The notes under the pieces: generated by a model
What the model was told of the DNA's origin: nothing
The model's database searches: none
Seen by the model: the letters and a program-made list of their open reading frames with translations, nothing else
Shown: one piece after another, positions 26,810 to 33,781 of the stretch
Position numbering within the stretch: the stretch's first letter is position 1
Layout: the number at the start of each line of letters is the position of its first letter
Made by a program: the position numbers and the translations under genes
From: Lachnospiraceae bacterium
GTDB lineage: Bacteria; Bacillota; Clostridia; Lachnospirales; Lachnospiraceae
DNA length: 64,000 nucleotides
Assembly (NCBI GenBank): GCA_910574745.1
Contig: CAJTCE010000005.1
Location: forward strand, 62,001-126,000
Direction: 5' to 3'

Positions 26810-27589
26810 ATGGCTTTGTTTGATTATGAACAGTTTAAGGCGGAAGTTTTTGAACTGACTCGTATTGATTTGAACTGCTATAAGGAAAAGCAGATGAAAC
26901 GTCGAATTGATACTCTGATTGCTAAGAACGGCATTACAGGGTACGCTCCTTATGTGGAATTATTGCGTACAAATAGCCAGAAATTTGATGAATTTGTGAA
27001 TTACCTGACTATTAATGTTTCGGAATTTTACCGGAATCCTGAGCAATGGGCATATATGGACAAGGAAGTGATTCCCCAGCTGATTAAAAATTTCGGTTCC
27101 AGACTAAAGATTTGGAGCGCGGCCTGTTCAACAGGGGATGAACCCTATTCTTTGGTAATGGCGTTGTCAAGGCATATGCCATTACATCAGATTAGCATCT
27201 ATGCCACCGATATTGATAATCAGGTACTGGAAAAGGCAAAAGCCGGGCTGTACAACGAGAAAAGCATTGCGGCTGTGCCGGATGATCTTAAGAAAAAGTA
27301 TTTTACTAAGGTGGGTCCTTCCTACCAGATTGATGATGAAATTAAGTCCAGAGTGACGTTTCAGAAACATAATCTGCTGAAGGACGCTTATCCTAAGGAT
27401 TGTCATTTCATCGTATGCAGAAATGTGCTGATATACTTTACAGAAGAAGCAAAGGATGATATATTTGGAAAGTTTTATCAGTCTTTATCGCATAAGGGAA
27501 TTTTATTTATCGGAAGTACGGAGCAGATTATTAATTTCAAACAGATGGGATATAATAGGCGGGATTCCTTCTATTATGAGAAGCCCTAA
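26810..27589 (+). CDS. cheR: CheR-family protein-glutamate O-methyltransferase
   Basis: 259 residues. N-terminal helical domain (about 1-75) with the family start YEQFKAEVFELTRIDLNCYKEKQMKRRID (key residues KEKQMKRRI), then the SAM-dependent domain with FYRNPEQW, WSAACSTGDEPYSL, ATDIDNQVLEKA and VCRNVLIYF. CheR methylates Glu residues of chemoreceptors. It starts 2 nt after the S1 stop and lacks a good ribosome site of its own, so translation is likely coupled to S1. No other chemotaxis genes are in the window. The beta-subdomain that contacts receptors is short here but present. Confidence 0.92.
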   Translation: MALFDYEQFKAEVFELTRIDLNCYKEKQMKRRIDTLIAKNGITGYAPYVELLRTNSQKFDEFVNYLTINVSEFYRNPEQWAYMDKEVIPQLIKNFGSRLKIWSAACSTGDEPYSLVMALSRHMPLHQISIYATDIDNQVLEKAKAGLYNEKSIAAVPDDLKKKYFTKVGPSYQIDDEIKSRVTFQKHNLLKDAYPKDCHFIVCRNVLIYFTEEAKDDIFGKFYQSLSHKGILFIGSTEQIINFKQMGYNRRDSFYYEKP

Positions 27590-27630
27590 AGCTGTTGAAT
27601 TTGAATTTCTCTATTGAAAAATAAGAACGA

Positions 27631-27664
27631 GGGAGTTGTTTTTTAGCAGCTCCTTTTCTTTTTT
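27631..27664 (+). terminator. Rho-independent terminator after cheR
   Basis: Stem GGAGTTG / CAGCTCC with an 8-nt T-rich loop, then TTTTCTTTTTT. Confidence 0.87.
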
Positions 27665-27762
27665 CTGAATCAGAATGTTAGGGAAAAGAATGATTTCTGC
27701 TAAGCGCACTAATCGCTGGAATTATAAACCAATTGTCTCTTTATCGGCACAAGCGTCTAATT

Positions 27763-27789
27763 TATACTATGATTAGCACAAATAGTATA
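27763..27789 (+). promoter_or_regulatory. XRE promoter -10 and operator-like dyad
   Basis: TATACT at 27763-27768 is the probable -10, with a poor -35. It is embedded in an 8-bp inverted repeat TATACTAT (27763-27770) / ATAGTATA (27782-27789) with an 11-bp spacer, ending 12 nt before the regulator's start codon. This geometry suits an autorepressor of the XRE type. Confidence 0.5.
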
Positions 27790-27801
27790 GGCGGTTAACT
27801 A

Positions 27802-28125
27802 ATGGATATAGTTGATTTTGGAAAAAGAGTAAAGCAAAAACGAATAGAGAGCAATCTTACACAGGAAGAGCTGGCAGAGAAAACGGATTTGAGTGTAGGC
27901 TATATCGGGATGATTGAAAGGGGAAAAAGACTGCCGAGTTTGGATACATTTGTTATCATCGCCGATGAGTTGAATGCAACAGCAGATGAATTATTAAGTA
28001 ATTCTATTAAAAAAGCATATCAGAGTCGTTTACACAAATACGAAGAGAAATTGGAAAGGCTTGACAGGAAGGAAGCGAGGAAGGTCTGTTCCGTTCTGGA
28101 TGTTTTGCTGGAGATTGAAAGCTAA
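27802..28125 (+). CDS. XRE/Cro-C1 family helix-turn-helix regulator
   Basis: 107 residues. HTH_3 domain at about 7-62: GKRVKQKRIESNLTQEELAE, then KTDLSVGYIGMIERGKRLPSL and FVIIADELNATADELL. The C-terminal 40 residues are charged helix, probably for dimerisation. A dyad lies over its own -10. A small stand-alone regulator with no obvious partner; the neighbouring exonuclease gene is convergent. Confidence 0.9.
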   Translation: MDIVDFGKRVKQKRIESNLTQEELAEKTDLSVGYIGMIERGKRLPSLDTFVIIADELNATADELLSNSIKKAYQSRLHKYEEKLERLDRKEARKVCSVLDVLLEIES

Positions 28126-28181
28126 AAGAATTGATTGGAGTTTTGTATGCACGTTCTTTTTATAGAAAAAAACATAAAAAG

Positions 28182-28271
28182 AAGCCGTTGCAAAATAACA
28201 GGTTTATGTATATATGTTATGGTACTATATCATAATGATATCTTTCTAAATCCTGTGTTTTGCAGCGGCTT
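28182..28271. terminator. Bidirectional terminator between convergent genes
   Basis: Left arm 28182-28195 pairs with 28258-28271 over 14 bp (one wobble), and after a small internal loop ACAGG (28198-28202) pairs with CCTGT (28252-28256). The apical loop is unusually large, about 49 nt. Runs of A on the left and T on the right make it functional for both the XRE gene (+) and the exonuclease gene (-). Confidence 0.8.
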
Positions 28272-28289
28272 TTAATTTTTAAAAGACAG

Positions 28290-29393
28290 TTAATCGGAAT
28301 GTGCTATCATATCCAGTATATGTAGAGCATACTGTCTGAAAATCTCCGGCTGTCTTTTCATGTCCTCCGTGAGTTCAAAAAAACATAAGCTGTCCTGATA
28401 ATCCCTCTTAAAAATCGGTGTAAAGAGAATATCCCATTGAGGTAAATACAAAGATTCCTTGCGGGTATAGCAGGTGGATGCCTTTGCCTGAACTCTGTGT
28501 TCCTTGTCAACAAAGGTGGCAACGGATTTGTGTAAGGCAACATCTTCTAAAGGAAGATAGTAGTAGTCTTTGTAATTCGCATAAAAATATTTCATCTCTT
28601 CATGGTATAAAGGAACCTTTAAAAAGCCTTCCCAGTTCTCGGCGCTAAAGTAACAGTCTGCCTTGTTCATGGAAAAAGGTTTGGGGAAAGGGGTTAAAAA
28701 GCGGATTTTCATCAATACCTCATCCCGCCCGTTTCCGTTTTCATCAGCATAGTGGTTGGCCTGTACCTTTACTACGCGGAAGGGGTACATAAAAATATCC
28801 GAATAGGATAAAACGGGAAGAAGCTTTAGCATTCCCTTCATATCATCTTTATTGTGAAGGATTAGCAAATCCTCCTCTTCTTTTGAAGGATTCCCACAGT
28901 AATCCTTATACACTTCGATTAACCGTCCTCCATCGTACAAATCTTCCCTGTTAATGCCGAGAAATTTTTCTACGGTTTTTTGCTTGCAGTTTTCCAGTCC
29001 CAAAAGCTTTTTGTAAGGAGAAATTCTTTTGTAGATGTCGATTCCCTCCATGGAATCAAAAGGATGTTCCATGTTGTATTGGGATGCCTTAGCCTTCATA
29101 AAAGGAATGTCAAAGGTGTTGCCGTTATAATGAATCAAAACAGAATGATTTTGGCATAGGGCAAAAAAAGCTTCCAGTATCTGCGCTTCCTCTTCCGGCT
29201 TTTCGGCAAAAAACTGAATCAGCCTGCATTCTTCCTTTTCGAAATAAATACAGCCGATTTCATATAAAGAAGCCGTCTTTGCGGAAAAGCCTGTAGTTTC
29301 AATATCGACAAATAGTATATTTTCTAACTCATAGATTTGGTTTAAGGGATAGTTTTTCAAATCCGGAGTCAGATTTTCATGATATATTTTCAT
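28290..29393 (-). CDS. YprB-like ribonuclease H-fold 3'-5' exonuclease
   Basis: 367 residues. The N-terminal half is a DnaQ-like domain with Exo I FVDIETTGFS, Exo II HYNGNTFDIPFM and Exo III LHNKDDMKGM, giving the acidic catalytic set. The C-terminal half (about 195-367) has no domain I can name. This matches the YprB group (RNase_H_2 family), usually annotated as ribonuclease H-like domain protein. On the minus strand AAAGGA lies 9 nt before the ATG. Substrate could be DNA or RNA. Confidence 0.87.
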   Translation of the reverse strand: MKIYHENLTPDLKNYPLNQIYELENILFVDIETTGFSAKTASLYEIGCIYFEKEECRLIQFFAEKPEEEAQILEAFFALCQNHSVLIHYNGNTFDIPFMKAKASQYNMEHPFDSMEGIDIYKRISPYKKLLGLENCKQKTVEKFLGINREDLYDGGRLIEVYKDYCGNPSKEEEDLLILHNKDDMKGMLKLLPVLSYSDIFMYPFRVVKVQANHYADENGNGRDEVLMKIRFLTPFPKPFSMNKADCYFSAENWEGFLKVPLYHEEMKYFYANYKDYYYLPLEDVALHKSVATFVDKEHRVQAKASTCYTRKESLYLPQWDILFTPIFKRDYQDSLCFFELTEDMKRQPEIFRQYALHILDMIAHSD

Positions 29394-29471
29394 CTTATTT
29401 TCCTTTCTGAGCCGAAGCTGACTGTTGATTTATGTGCCATATGAACTGTAAAGCCATATAAATCGTAATGC

Positions 29472-29499
29472 ACTATAAATGATAAACCGTGAAAGGCAA
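29472..29499 (-). promoter_or_regulatory. Promoter of the YprB-like gene
   Basis: Read on the minus strand: TTGCCT (29499-29494), 16-nt spacer, TATAGT (29477-29472), about 80 nt before the start codon. Confidence 0.6.
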
Positions 29500-29670
29500 T
29501 CCGCTTACCGGTTGATTTTATCGACGAAATTTGTCTATAAATAATCATATCATATTTGCGATTCGGGTTAAAGAATATTTTCCGGTTCCTTTTTTGGATT
29601 TATTTTAGGGATTCATTTAGGGTAAAACGGAAATGCGAAAGTGACGGAGGAAAAAATGAAGATATTTTAC

Positions 29671-29699
29671 AAGACAGATAAATACTTGTGCCTTATAAT
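29671..29699 (+). promoter_or_regulatory. Promoter of the AraC-family gene
   Basis: AAGACA (29671-29676), 17-nt spacer, TATAAT (29694-29699). The leader would be only about 17 nt, just enough for the GGGAGAG ribosome site. Confidence 0.5.
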
Positions 29700-29722
29700 A
29701 GGTACGGCAGGGAGAGAAAGAG

Positions 29723-30562
29723 ATGAAAAAAGAGGTAAAGACAGTTGTCTATGATGATGAACTCAGACTGGAGGCATACCGCTTTGAAGGAATAAAGCAG
29801 CCTTTTCCAAATCATTTCCACGAATATTATGTCTTGGGTTTTGCGGAAGGCGGACGACGGATGCTTTCCTGTAAAAATAAAGAGTATATCATAGAAAAAG
29901 GAAATATCGTGTTGTTCAATCCGGGAGATAATCATGGCTGTGTACAAATTGGCGAAGGAAGATTTGATTACAGGGGCTTTCATATCTCCGAGGAAATTAT
30001 GGCTGATTTAGCAGAGGAAATTACGGGAAAGAGGAAATTTCCCGGATTTTCACAAAATGTTATTTATGATGAAGAAGCCGCCGGCTATATGCGCCCGCTT
30101 CATGAAATGGTAATGGAAGGAAGAGCGGGGTTTGGGAAGGAAGAAGCCTTACTTCTTCTGGTTTCCGTGCTGATGGAAAAATACGGACAGCCTTTTGAGA
30201 AATGCATTCCGGAGTGCAGGGAGGAAATTGAGAAAGCCTGTGTATACATGGAACAGCATTTTGCCGGGCATATTTATCTGGACCAGATCTGCCGCTATGC
30301 GGGTTTGAGTAAATCCACGCTGCTTCGGGCATTTACCAAAGAGAAGGGCATCACACCATACCGTTATCTGGAAACGATCCGCATTAACGAAGCGAAAAGA
30401 TTGTTGGGAGAGGGAATGATGCCTTCTATGGCAGCCATGGAGACCGGATTTAGCGACCAGAGTCATTTTACCAATTATTTTAACAGCGTAATAGGTCTTG
30501 CCCCCGGCATGTACCGTGAAATATTTTTTGAAAAAAGTAAGGATGATAAAAATGAAACATAA
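29723..30562 (+). CDS. AraC-family transcriptional regulator with cupin domain
   Basis: 279 residues. N-terminal cupin-like ligand domain (about 15-110) with FPNHFHEYYVLGFAEGG and FNPGDNHGC; C-terminal double helix-turn-helix (about 170-272) with IYLDQICRYAGLSKSTLLRAF, and AAMETGFSDQSHFTNYFNSVIGLAPG. GGGAGAG precedes the ATG. Its 3' end overlaps an EamA transporter gene, so the regulator probably controls export or import by that transporter. The effector is unknown. Confidence 0.92.
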   Translation: MKKEVKTVVYDDELRLEAYRFEGIKQPFPNHFHEYYVLGFAEGGRRMLSCKNKEYIIEKGNIVLFNPGDNHGCVQIGEGRFDYRGFHISEEIMADLAEEITGKRKFPGFSQNVIYDEEAAGYMRPLHEMVMEGRAGFGKEEALLLLVSVLMEKYGQPFEKCIPECREEIEKACVYMEQHFAGHIYLDQICRYAGLSKSTLLRAFTKEKGITPYRYLETIRINEAKRLLGEGMMPSMAAMETGFSDQSHFTNYFNSVIGLAPGMYREIFFEKSKDDKNET

Positions 30563-31445
30563 AGAAACAATAGGACATATGGCAGCATGTTTTACGGTTG
30601 TCATATGGGGAACTACTTTTATTTCCACCAAAATATTATTAAGGGATTTTCAGCCTCTGGAAATTTTATTTTTCCGTTTTATTATGGGATTCCTGGTGCT
30701 TGCAGCAGCAAATCCCCGCAGATTGAAGACTACGGATTTTTACCAGGAAGCGGTCTTTATGGCGGCAGGACTGTGTGGAATTTGTCTTTATTATCTTTTG
30801 GAAAACATTGCCCTGACCTATACAATGGCATCCAATGTGGGAGTTATCACGTCGGTTGCGCCGTTTTTTACAGCGATATTGGCTCATTTCCTGATGAAAT
30901 CGGAGGAAAAACTGCGCATTAGATTTTTACTTGGATTTGCTGCGGCAATGGCGGGCATTTTCCTTATTAGCTTTAACGGGGCGAAGCTTTCCTTAAATCC
31001 TACAGGAGACTTTCTGGCACTTTTGGCGGCGTTTATCTGGGGCTGTTATGCTATCCTTACCAGAAAAATCAGCAGCTTTGGCTATCCTGTTATCCTTGCC
31101 ACAAGAAGAACGTTCTTTTATGGACTTCTTTTTATGATGCCTGCCCTGTTCTTTCTGGATTTCAAGCCGGATTTGTCGCGTTTTTCCGATTCATCGTACC
31201 TGTTCTGGATTTTCTATCTAGGGGTTGGAGCTTCCGCGCTTTGTTTTGTAACATGGAATTATGCCGTAAAGGTATTGGGGGCGGTAAAGACCAGCGTTTA
31301 CATTTACATGGTTCCCGTTATAACGGTCGTCACTTCCTTTCTGATACTGAAAGAGAGGATAACGCCCTTGTCGGGGGCAGGCACATTGCTTGCGTTGTCG
31401 GGACTGGTCATTTCTGAATATAAGGGAAAAAAGGAAGGGTTATGA
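30552..31445 (+). CDS. EamA/DMT-family transporter
   Basis: 297 residues, ten predicted membrane helices in two EamA repeats (about 10-140 and 150-290). Family pieces include WGTTFISTKILLRDFQPLEI with the helix-2 Arg in FFRF, and in the second half FIWGCYAILTRK and VPVITVVTSFLILKE. The ATG at 30552 has AAGGAT 7 nt upstream; ATG 30543 is too close to that site. It overlaps the AraC gene by 11 nt and is likely co-transcribed. Substrate probably a small metabolite or amino acid. No terminator was seen after it. Confidence 0.9.
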   Translation: MKHKETIGHMAACFTVVIWGTTFISTKILLRDFQPLEILFFRFIMGFLVLAAANPRRLKTTDFYQEAVFMAAGLCGICLYYLLENIALTYTMASNVGVITSVAPFFTAILAHFLMKSEEKLRIRFLLGFAAAMAGIFLISFNGAKLSLNPTGDFLALLAAFIWGCYAILTRKISSFGYPVILATRRTFFYGLLFMMPALFFLDFKPDLSRFSDSSYLFWIFYLGVGASALCFVTWNYAVKVLGAVKTSVYIYMVPVITVVTSFLILKERITPLSGAGTLLALSGLVISEYKGKKEGL

Positions 31446-31528
31446 ATAACAGAAAAACAGGTATCGGTAAAGGATGACAATGGAGGAAGCCGGTATCAAA
31501 ACAGGGAACAAAACAAGGAGGAAAACAA

Positions 31529-31857
31529 GTGGAATTACAAAATGAAAAATGCGTTATGATCATTGATGAAAATATGCCCCTGGGAATTATTGCCAATACG
31601 GCGGCCATCATGGGAATTACTCTTGGAAAGGAAATGCAGAACTGATCAAAGCGATCAGGGAAAAGCTCTATGAGCCGGAATTCTCGGATTTGTCCGTTTC
31701 AGACTTTTCTGATCTGGCACAGAGCTGTAAAACCTATGAGGAATTCATAAGCAGAATGGAGCTGGTATCGGAAAGGGAGTTAAACTATTTCGGCATTGCA
31801 ATCTGCGGCGCTAAAAAGAAGGTCAATAAGCTGACGGGCAGTATGCCGCTGTTATGA
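31529..31857 (+). pseudogene. DUF2000 family gene remnant with internal deletion
   Basis: A GTG with AAGGAGG 7 nt upstream opens a frame reading KCVMIIDENMPLGIIANTAA and IMGITLGK, the hallmark start of DUF2000 proteins, and stops at 31643. From about 31630 the other frame continues GNAELIKAIREKLYEPEF, SCKTYEEFISRMELV and NKLTGSMPLL to a stop at 31857, which is the family's C-terminal part. The middle segment (about 30 residues as I remember the family) is missing, and the join falls on a short GGAAA that could be microhomology. The result is a frame-shifted, non-functional copy. Confidence 0.8.
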
Positions 31858-31998
31858 AATGCCGTTTCAAAAAAAATTGTTTTCTTTTGCAATATTCTGC
31901 ATAAGCGCATCATCTATCCAACGGTCAAGAATACAGACGGCTGCGGGATTTCCTTTAAATACTTCATCTGTAAACGCATCTATGATATATTGTCTCAT
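31857..31998 (-). pseudogene. PhzF family N-terminal fragment
   Basis: On the minus strand an ATG at 31998 (AAGGGG about 9 nt upstream) opens MRQYIIDAFTDEVFKGNPAA then VCILDRWIDDALMQNIAKEN, the unmistakable N-terminus of PhzF-type epimerases/isomerases. A run of eight T (plus-strand A) then shifts the frame into a stop at 31867; one T fewer would read on to ETAF, which carries the catalytic Glu of the family. Homology ends right there, where the DUF2000 remnant of the other strand begins. The remaining two hundred-odd residues are gone. Confidence 0.8.
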
Positions 31999-32048
31999 TC
32001 TGTCTACCCCTTACCTAAAAAAATCAGGACATGTAATTTTATCCTGCT

Positions 32049-32054
32049 ATTATA
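32049..32054 (-). promoter_or_regulatory. Relic promoter of the phzF remnant
   Basis: On the minus strand an extended -10, TG-C-TATAAT (TATAAT at 32054-32049), sits about 50 nt upstream of the phzF start; the -35 is weak. The promoter appears intact although its gene is truncated. Confidence 0.45.
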
Positions 32055-32180
32055 GCATAATCTGTTATTAAGTAAGAATACAATTCAAATATTTTAGCTA
32101 AAATATGCCAGCAAAAAATTTGTATTTTTTTATCAATCCTTGTGGTAAAGAGTTGAAAAAAATAGTATGATATACGCAAA

Positions 32181-32296
32181 GGGCAGAGTCAAGTGGACAA
32201 AGAAACCGCTGCCAAGCTTGCTTGAGCAACAGTTGCTTTGTCCATTTGACGAGCGAAGCGACTCCGGAAAGCCAAAGGTTTTTGGGAGCTCTGCCC
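32181..32296. repeat. Folded repeat element A (closing stem plus two hairpins)
   Basis: An 8-bp closing stem GGGCAGAG (32181-32188) / CTCTGCCC (32289-32296) encloses a 15-bp hairpin (32188-32202 with 32236-32250, one G-T), a GAGCGAAGCGA linker, and a 12-bp hairpin whose arms start CTCCGG and end GGGAG with an AAA loop (about 32262-32288). This is a multi-branched palindromic element, not coding. It shares its plan with the repeats at 53554-53799. Confidence 0.65.
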
Positions 32297-32304
32297 GTAG
32301 ACAT

Positions 32305-32332
32305 TTGACATATGATACAATGCATGTATTAT
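32305..32332 (+). promoter_or_regulatory. Sigma-A promoter of the rnf operon
   Basis: TTGACA (32305-32310), 16-nt spacer, TATTAT (32327-32332). It lies 9 nt after repeat element A and gives a leader of about 108 nt. Confidence 0.72.
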
Positions 32333-32360
32333 ATGCCGAATGCGTACATATAAAAGAGTA

Positions 32361-32417
32361 ACAGCATGTACGCCGTAAGTGAGGCTCTACACAGGCGTCG
32401 GCTGTTTCAAAAGAAAC
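32361..32417 (+). promoter_or_regulatory. Structured 5' leader of the rnf operon
   Basis: ACAGC (32361-32365) / GCTGT (32401-32405) and ACGCC (32370-32374) / GGCGT (32394-32398) form one hairpin with an internal loop and a 19-nt apical loop; GTTTC (32404-32408) / GAAAC (32413-32417) forms a second one that competes for two bases. No T run follows, so it is not a terminator. It does not match a riboswitch I know. Confidence 0.45.
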
Positions 32418-32446
32418 ACTGATTACATAGAAAAGAGGGAGAGTTT

Positions 32447-33769
32447 ATGGGAGCAAGAGGGACTTTCACAGGTGGAATCCATCCCTATGACGGCAAAGAC
32501 TTAAGCAAGGATAAGCCGATCAAGGATATACTGCCCAAGGGAGATTTGGTTTACCCCCTGTCTCAGCATATCGGCGCGCCGGCGGTTCCGGTGGTAAAAA
32601 AAGGAGACCATGTGCTGACGGGACAAAAAATTGCCGATGCTGCCGGCTTTGTTTCTGCGCCGATTTATGCAACGGTTTCCGGTACGGTAAAGGCAATTGA
32701 AAAAAGACGTGTTACCGTGGGAGACAATGTCAATGCCATTGTCATTGAAAACGACGGTAAATACGAGGAAGTGGATTACGGGAAATGTAAGCCTTTAGAA
32801 GAGCTGACAAAGGAAGAAATTGTCAAAAAGGTTCAGGAGGCAGGCGTTGTAGGCATGGGTGGCGCAGGATTTCCCACTCATGTAAAGCTGTCGCCCAAGG
32901 AACCGGATAAGATAGAGTTTGTAATTGCAAACTGTGCGGAATGTGAGCCTTACCTGACTTCGGATTACCGCAGGATGATAGAAGAGCCCCAAAAGGTAAT
33001 TGACGGCTTAAAATGTGTTTTGGCGCTTTTTGACAATGCCAAGGGTATTATGGCGGTGGAGGATAACAAACCGGACTGTGTTCAGATTTTAAAGGAACTG
33101 ACAAAGGATGAGCCGAGGATAACCGTTAAGGCGTTGAAGACCAAGTACCCACAGGGGGCGGAGCGTCAGCTGATTTATGCCGCTACGGGAAGGGCGATCA
33201 ATTCCGATATGCTTCCTGCCGACGCGGGATGTATCGTGGACAATGTGGATACCCTGGTTGCCATTAACAGCGCCGTCAGGGAAAACAAGCCTTTGATGTA
33301 CCGTATCGTTACAGTGACGGGAGACGCCATTGCGGATCCGAGAAATTTCCGGGTACGAATCGGCACCAATTACCATGAGCTGATTGATGAAGCGGGCGGA
33401 TTTAAAGAAAATCCCGAAAAAATCGTAAACGGCGGCCCCATGATGGGATTTGCCATTTTTGACTTGGATGTACCCACTACCAAGACTGCTTCAGCGCTTC
33501 TCTGCCTGACCCATGATCAGGTTTCGGAAAAAGAAGAGGGGCCCTGTATCAACTGCGGGCGCTGTGTGGATGCCTGTCCGGGAAGGGTTGTTCCCAGCAG
33601 GCTTGCGGATTTTGCCGCCAGGGGGGACAAGGAGACCTTCCAGAAATGGAACGGTATGGAATGCTGTGAATGCGGCTGCTGCAGCTTTGTATGCCCTGCC
33701 AAGAGACAGTTGACCCAGCAGATCAAATCCATGAGAAAAATGGTCCTTGCAGACCGGAGAAAGAAGTAG
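32447..33769 (+). CDS. rnfC: Rnf complex subunit RnfC
   Basis: 440 residues. RnfC is the peripheral NADH-binding subunit of the ferredoxin:NAD oxidoreductase. Order: N-terminal RnfC barrel-like region (HPYDGKDLSKDKPI), Complex1_51K-type nucleotide domain with VGMGGAGFPTHVK and AECEPYLTSDYR, SLBB-like part, and two [4Fe-4S] motifs, CINCGRCVDACPGR and CCECGCCSFVCP. First gene of the operon rnfCDGEAB, the order known from acetogenic clostridia. Ribosome site GAGGGAGAG. Coupling to Na+ or H+ cannot be read from sequence alone. Confidence 0.97.
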   Translation: MGARGTFTGGIHPYDGKDLSKDKPIKDILPKGDLVYPLSQHIGAPAVPVVKKGDHVLTGQKIADAAGFVSAPIYATVSGTVKAIEKRRVTVGDNVNAIVIENDGKYEEVDYGKCKPLEELTKEEIVKKVQEAGVVGMGGAGFPTHVKLSPKEPDKIEFVIANCAECEPYLTSDYRRMIEEPQKVIDGLKCVLALFDNAKGIMAVEDNKPDCVQILKELTKDEPRITVKALKTKYPQGAERQLIYAATGRAINSDMLPADAGCIVDNVDTLVAINSAVRENKPLMYRIVTVTGDAIADPRNFRVRIGTNYHELIDEAGGFKENPEKIVNGGPMMGFAIFDLDVPTTKTASALLCLTHDQVSEKEEGPCINCGRCVDACPGRVVPSRLADFAARGDKETFQKWNGMECCECGCCSFVCPAKRQLTQQIKSMRKMVLADRRKK

Positions 33770-33781
33770 GAGGAAAAGGAA

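Larger units (their letters stand above)
29394..29722. other. Intergenic region between divergent genes
   Basis: The 329 nt between the exonuclease (-) and the AraC regulator (+) hold one promoter in each direction (29472-29499 and 29671-29699). A 32-codon open frame at 29656-29754 with a strong GGAGG site overlaps the AraC start in another frame. Nothing else was recognised. Confidence 0.6.
31999..32446. other. Intergenic region upstream of rnf
   Basis: The 448 nt hold the old phzF promoter (minus strand), an AT-rich stretch with nothing recognised (about 32055-32160), a folded 116-bp repeat (32181-32296), the rnf promoter (32305-32332) and a structured leader (32361-32417). Confidence 0.6.

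Noticed and set aside
32167-32361. Open frames across repeat element A
   Set aside because: The segment is palindromic and the frames on both strands are by-products of the repeat.
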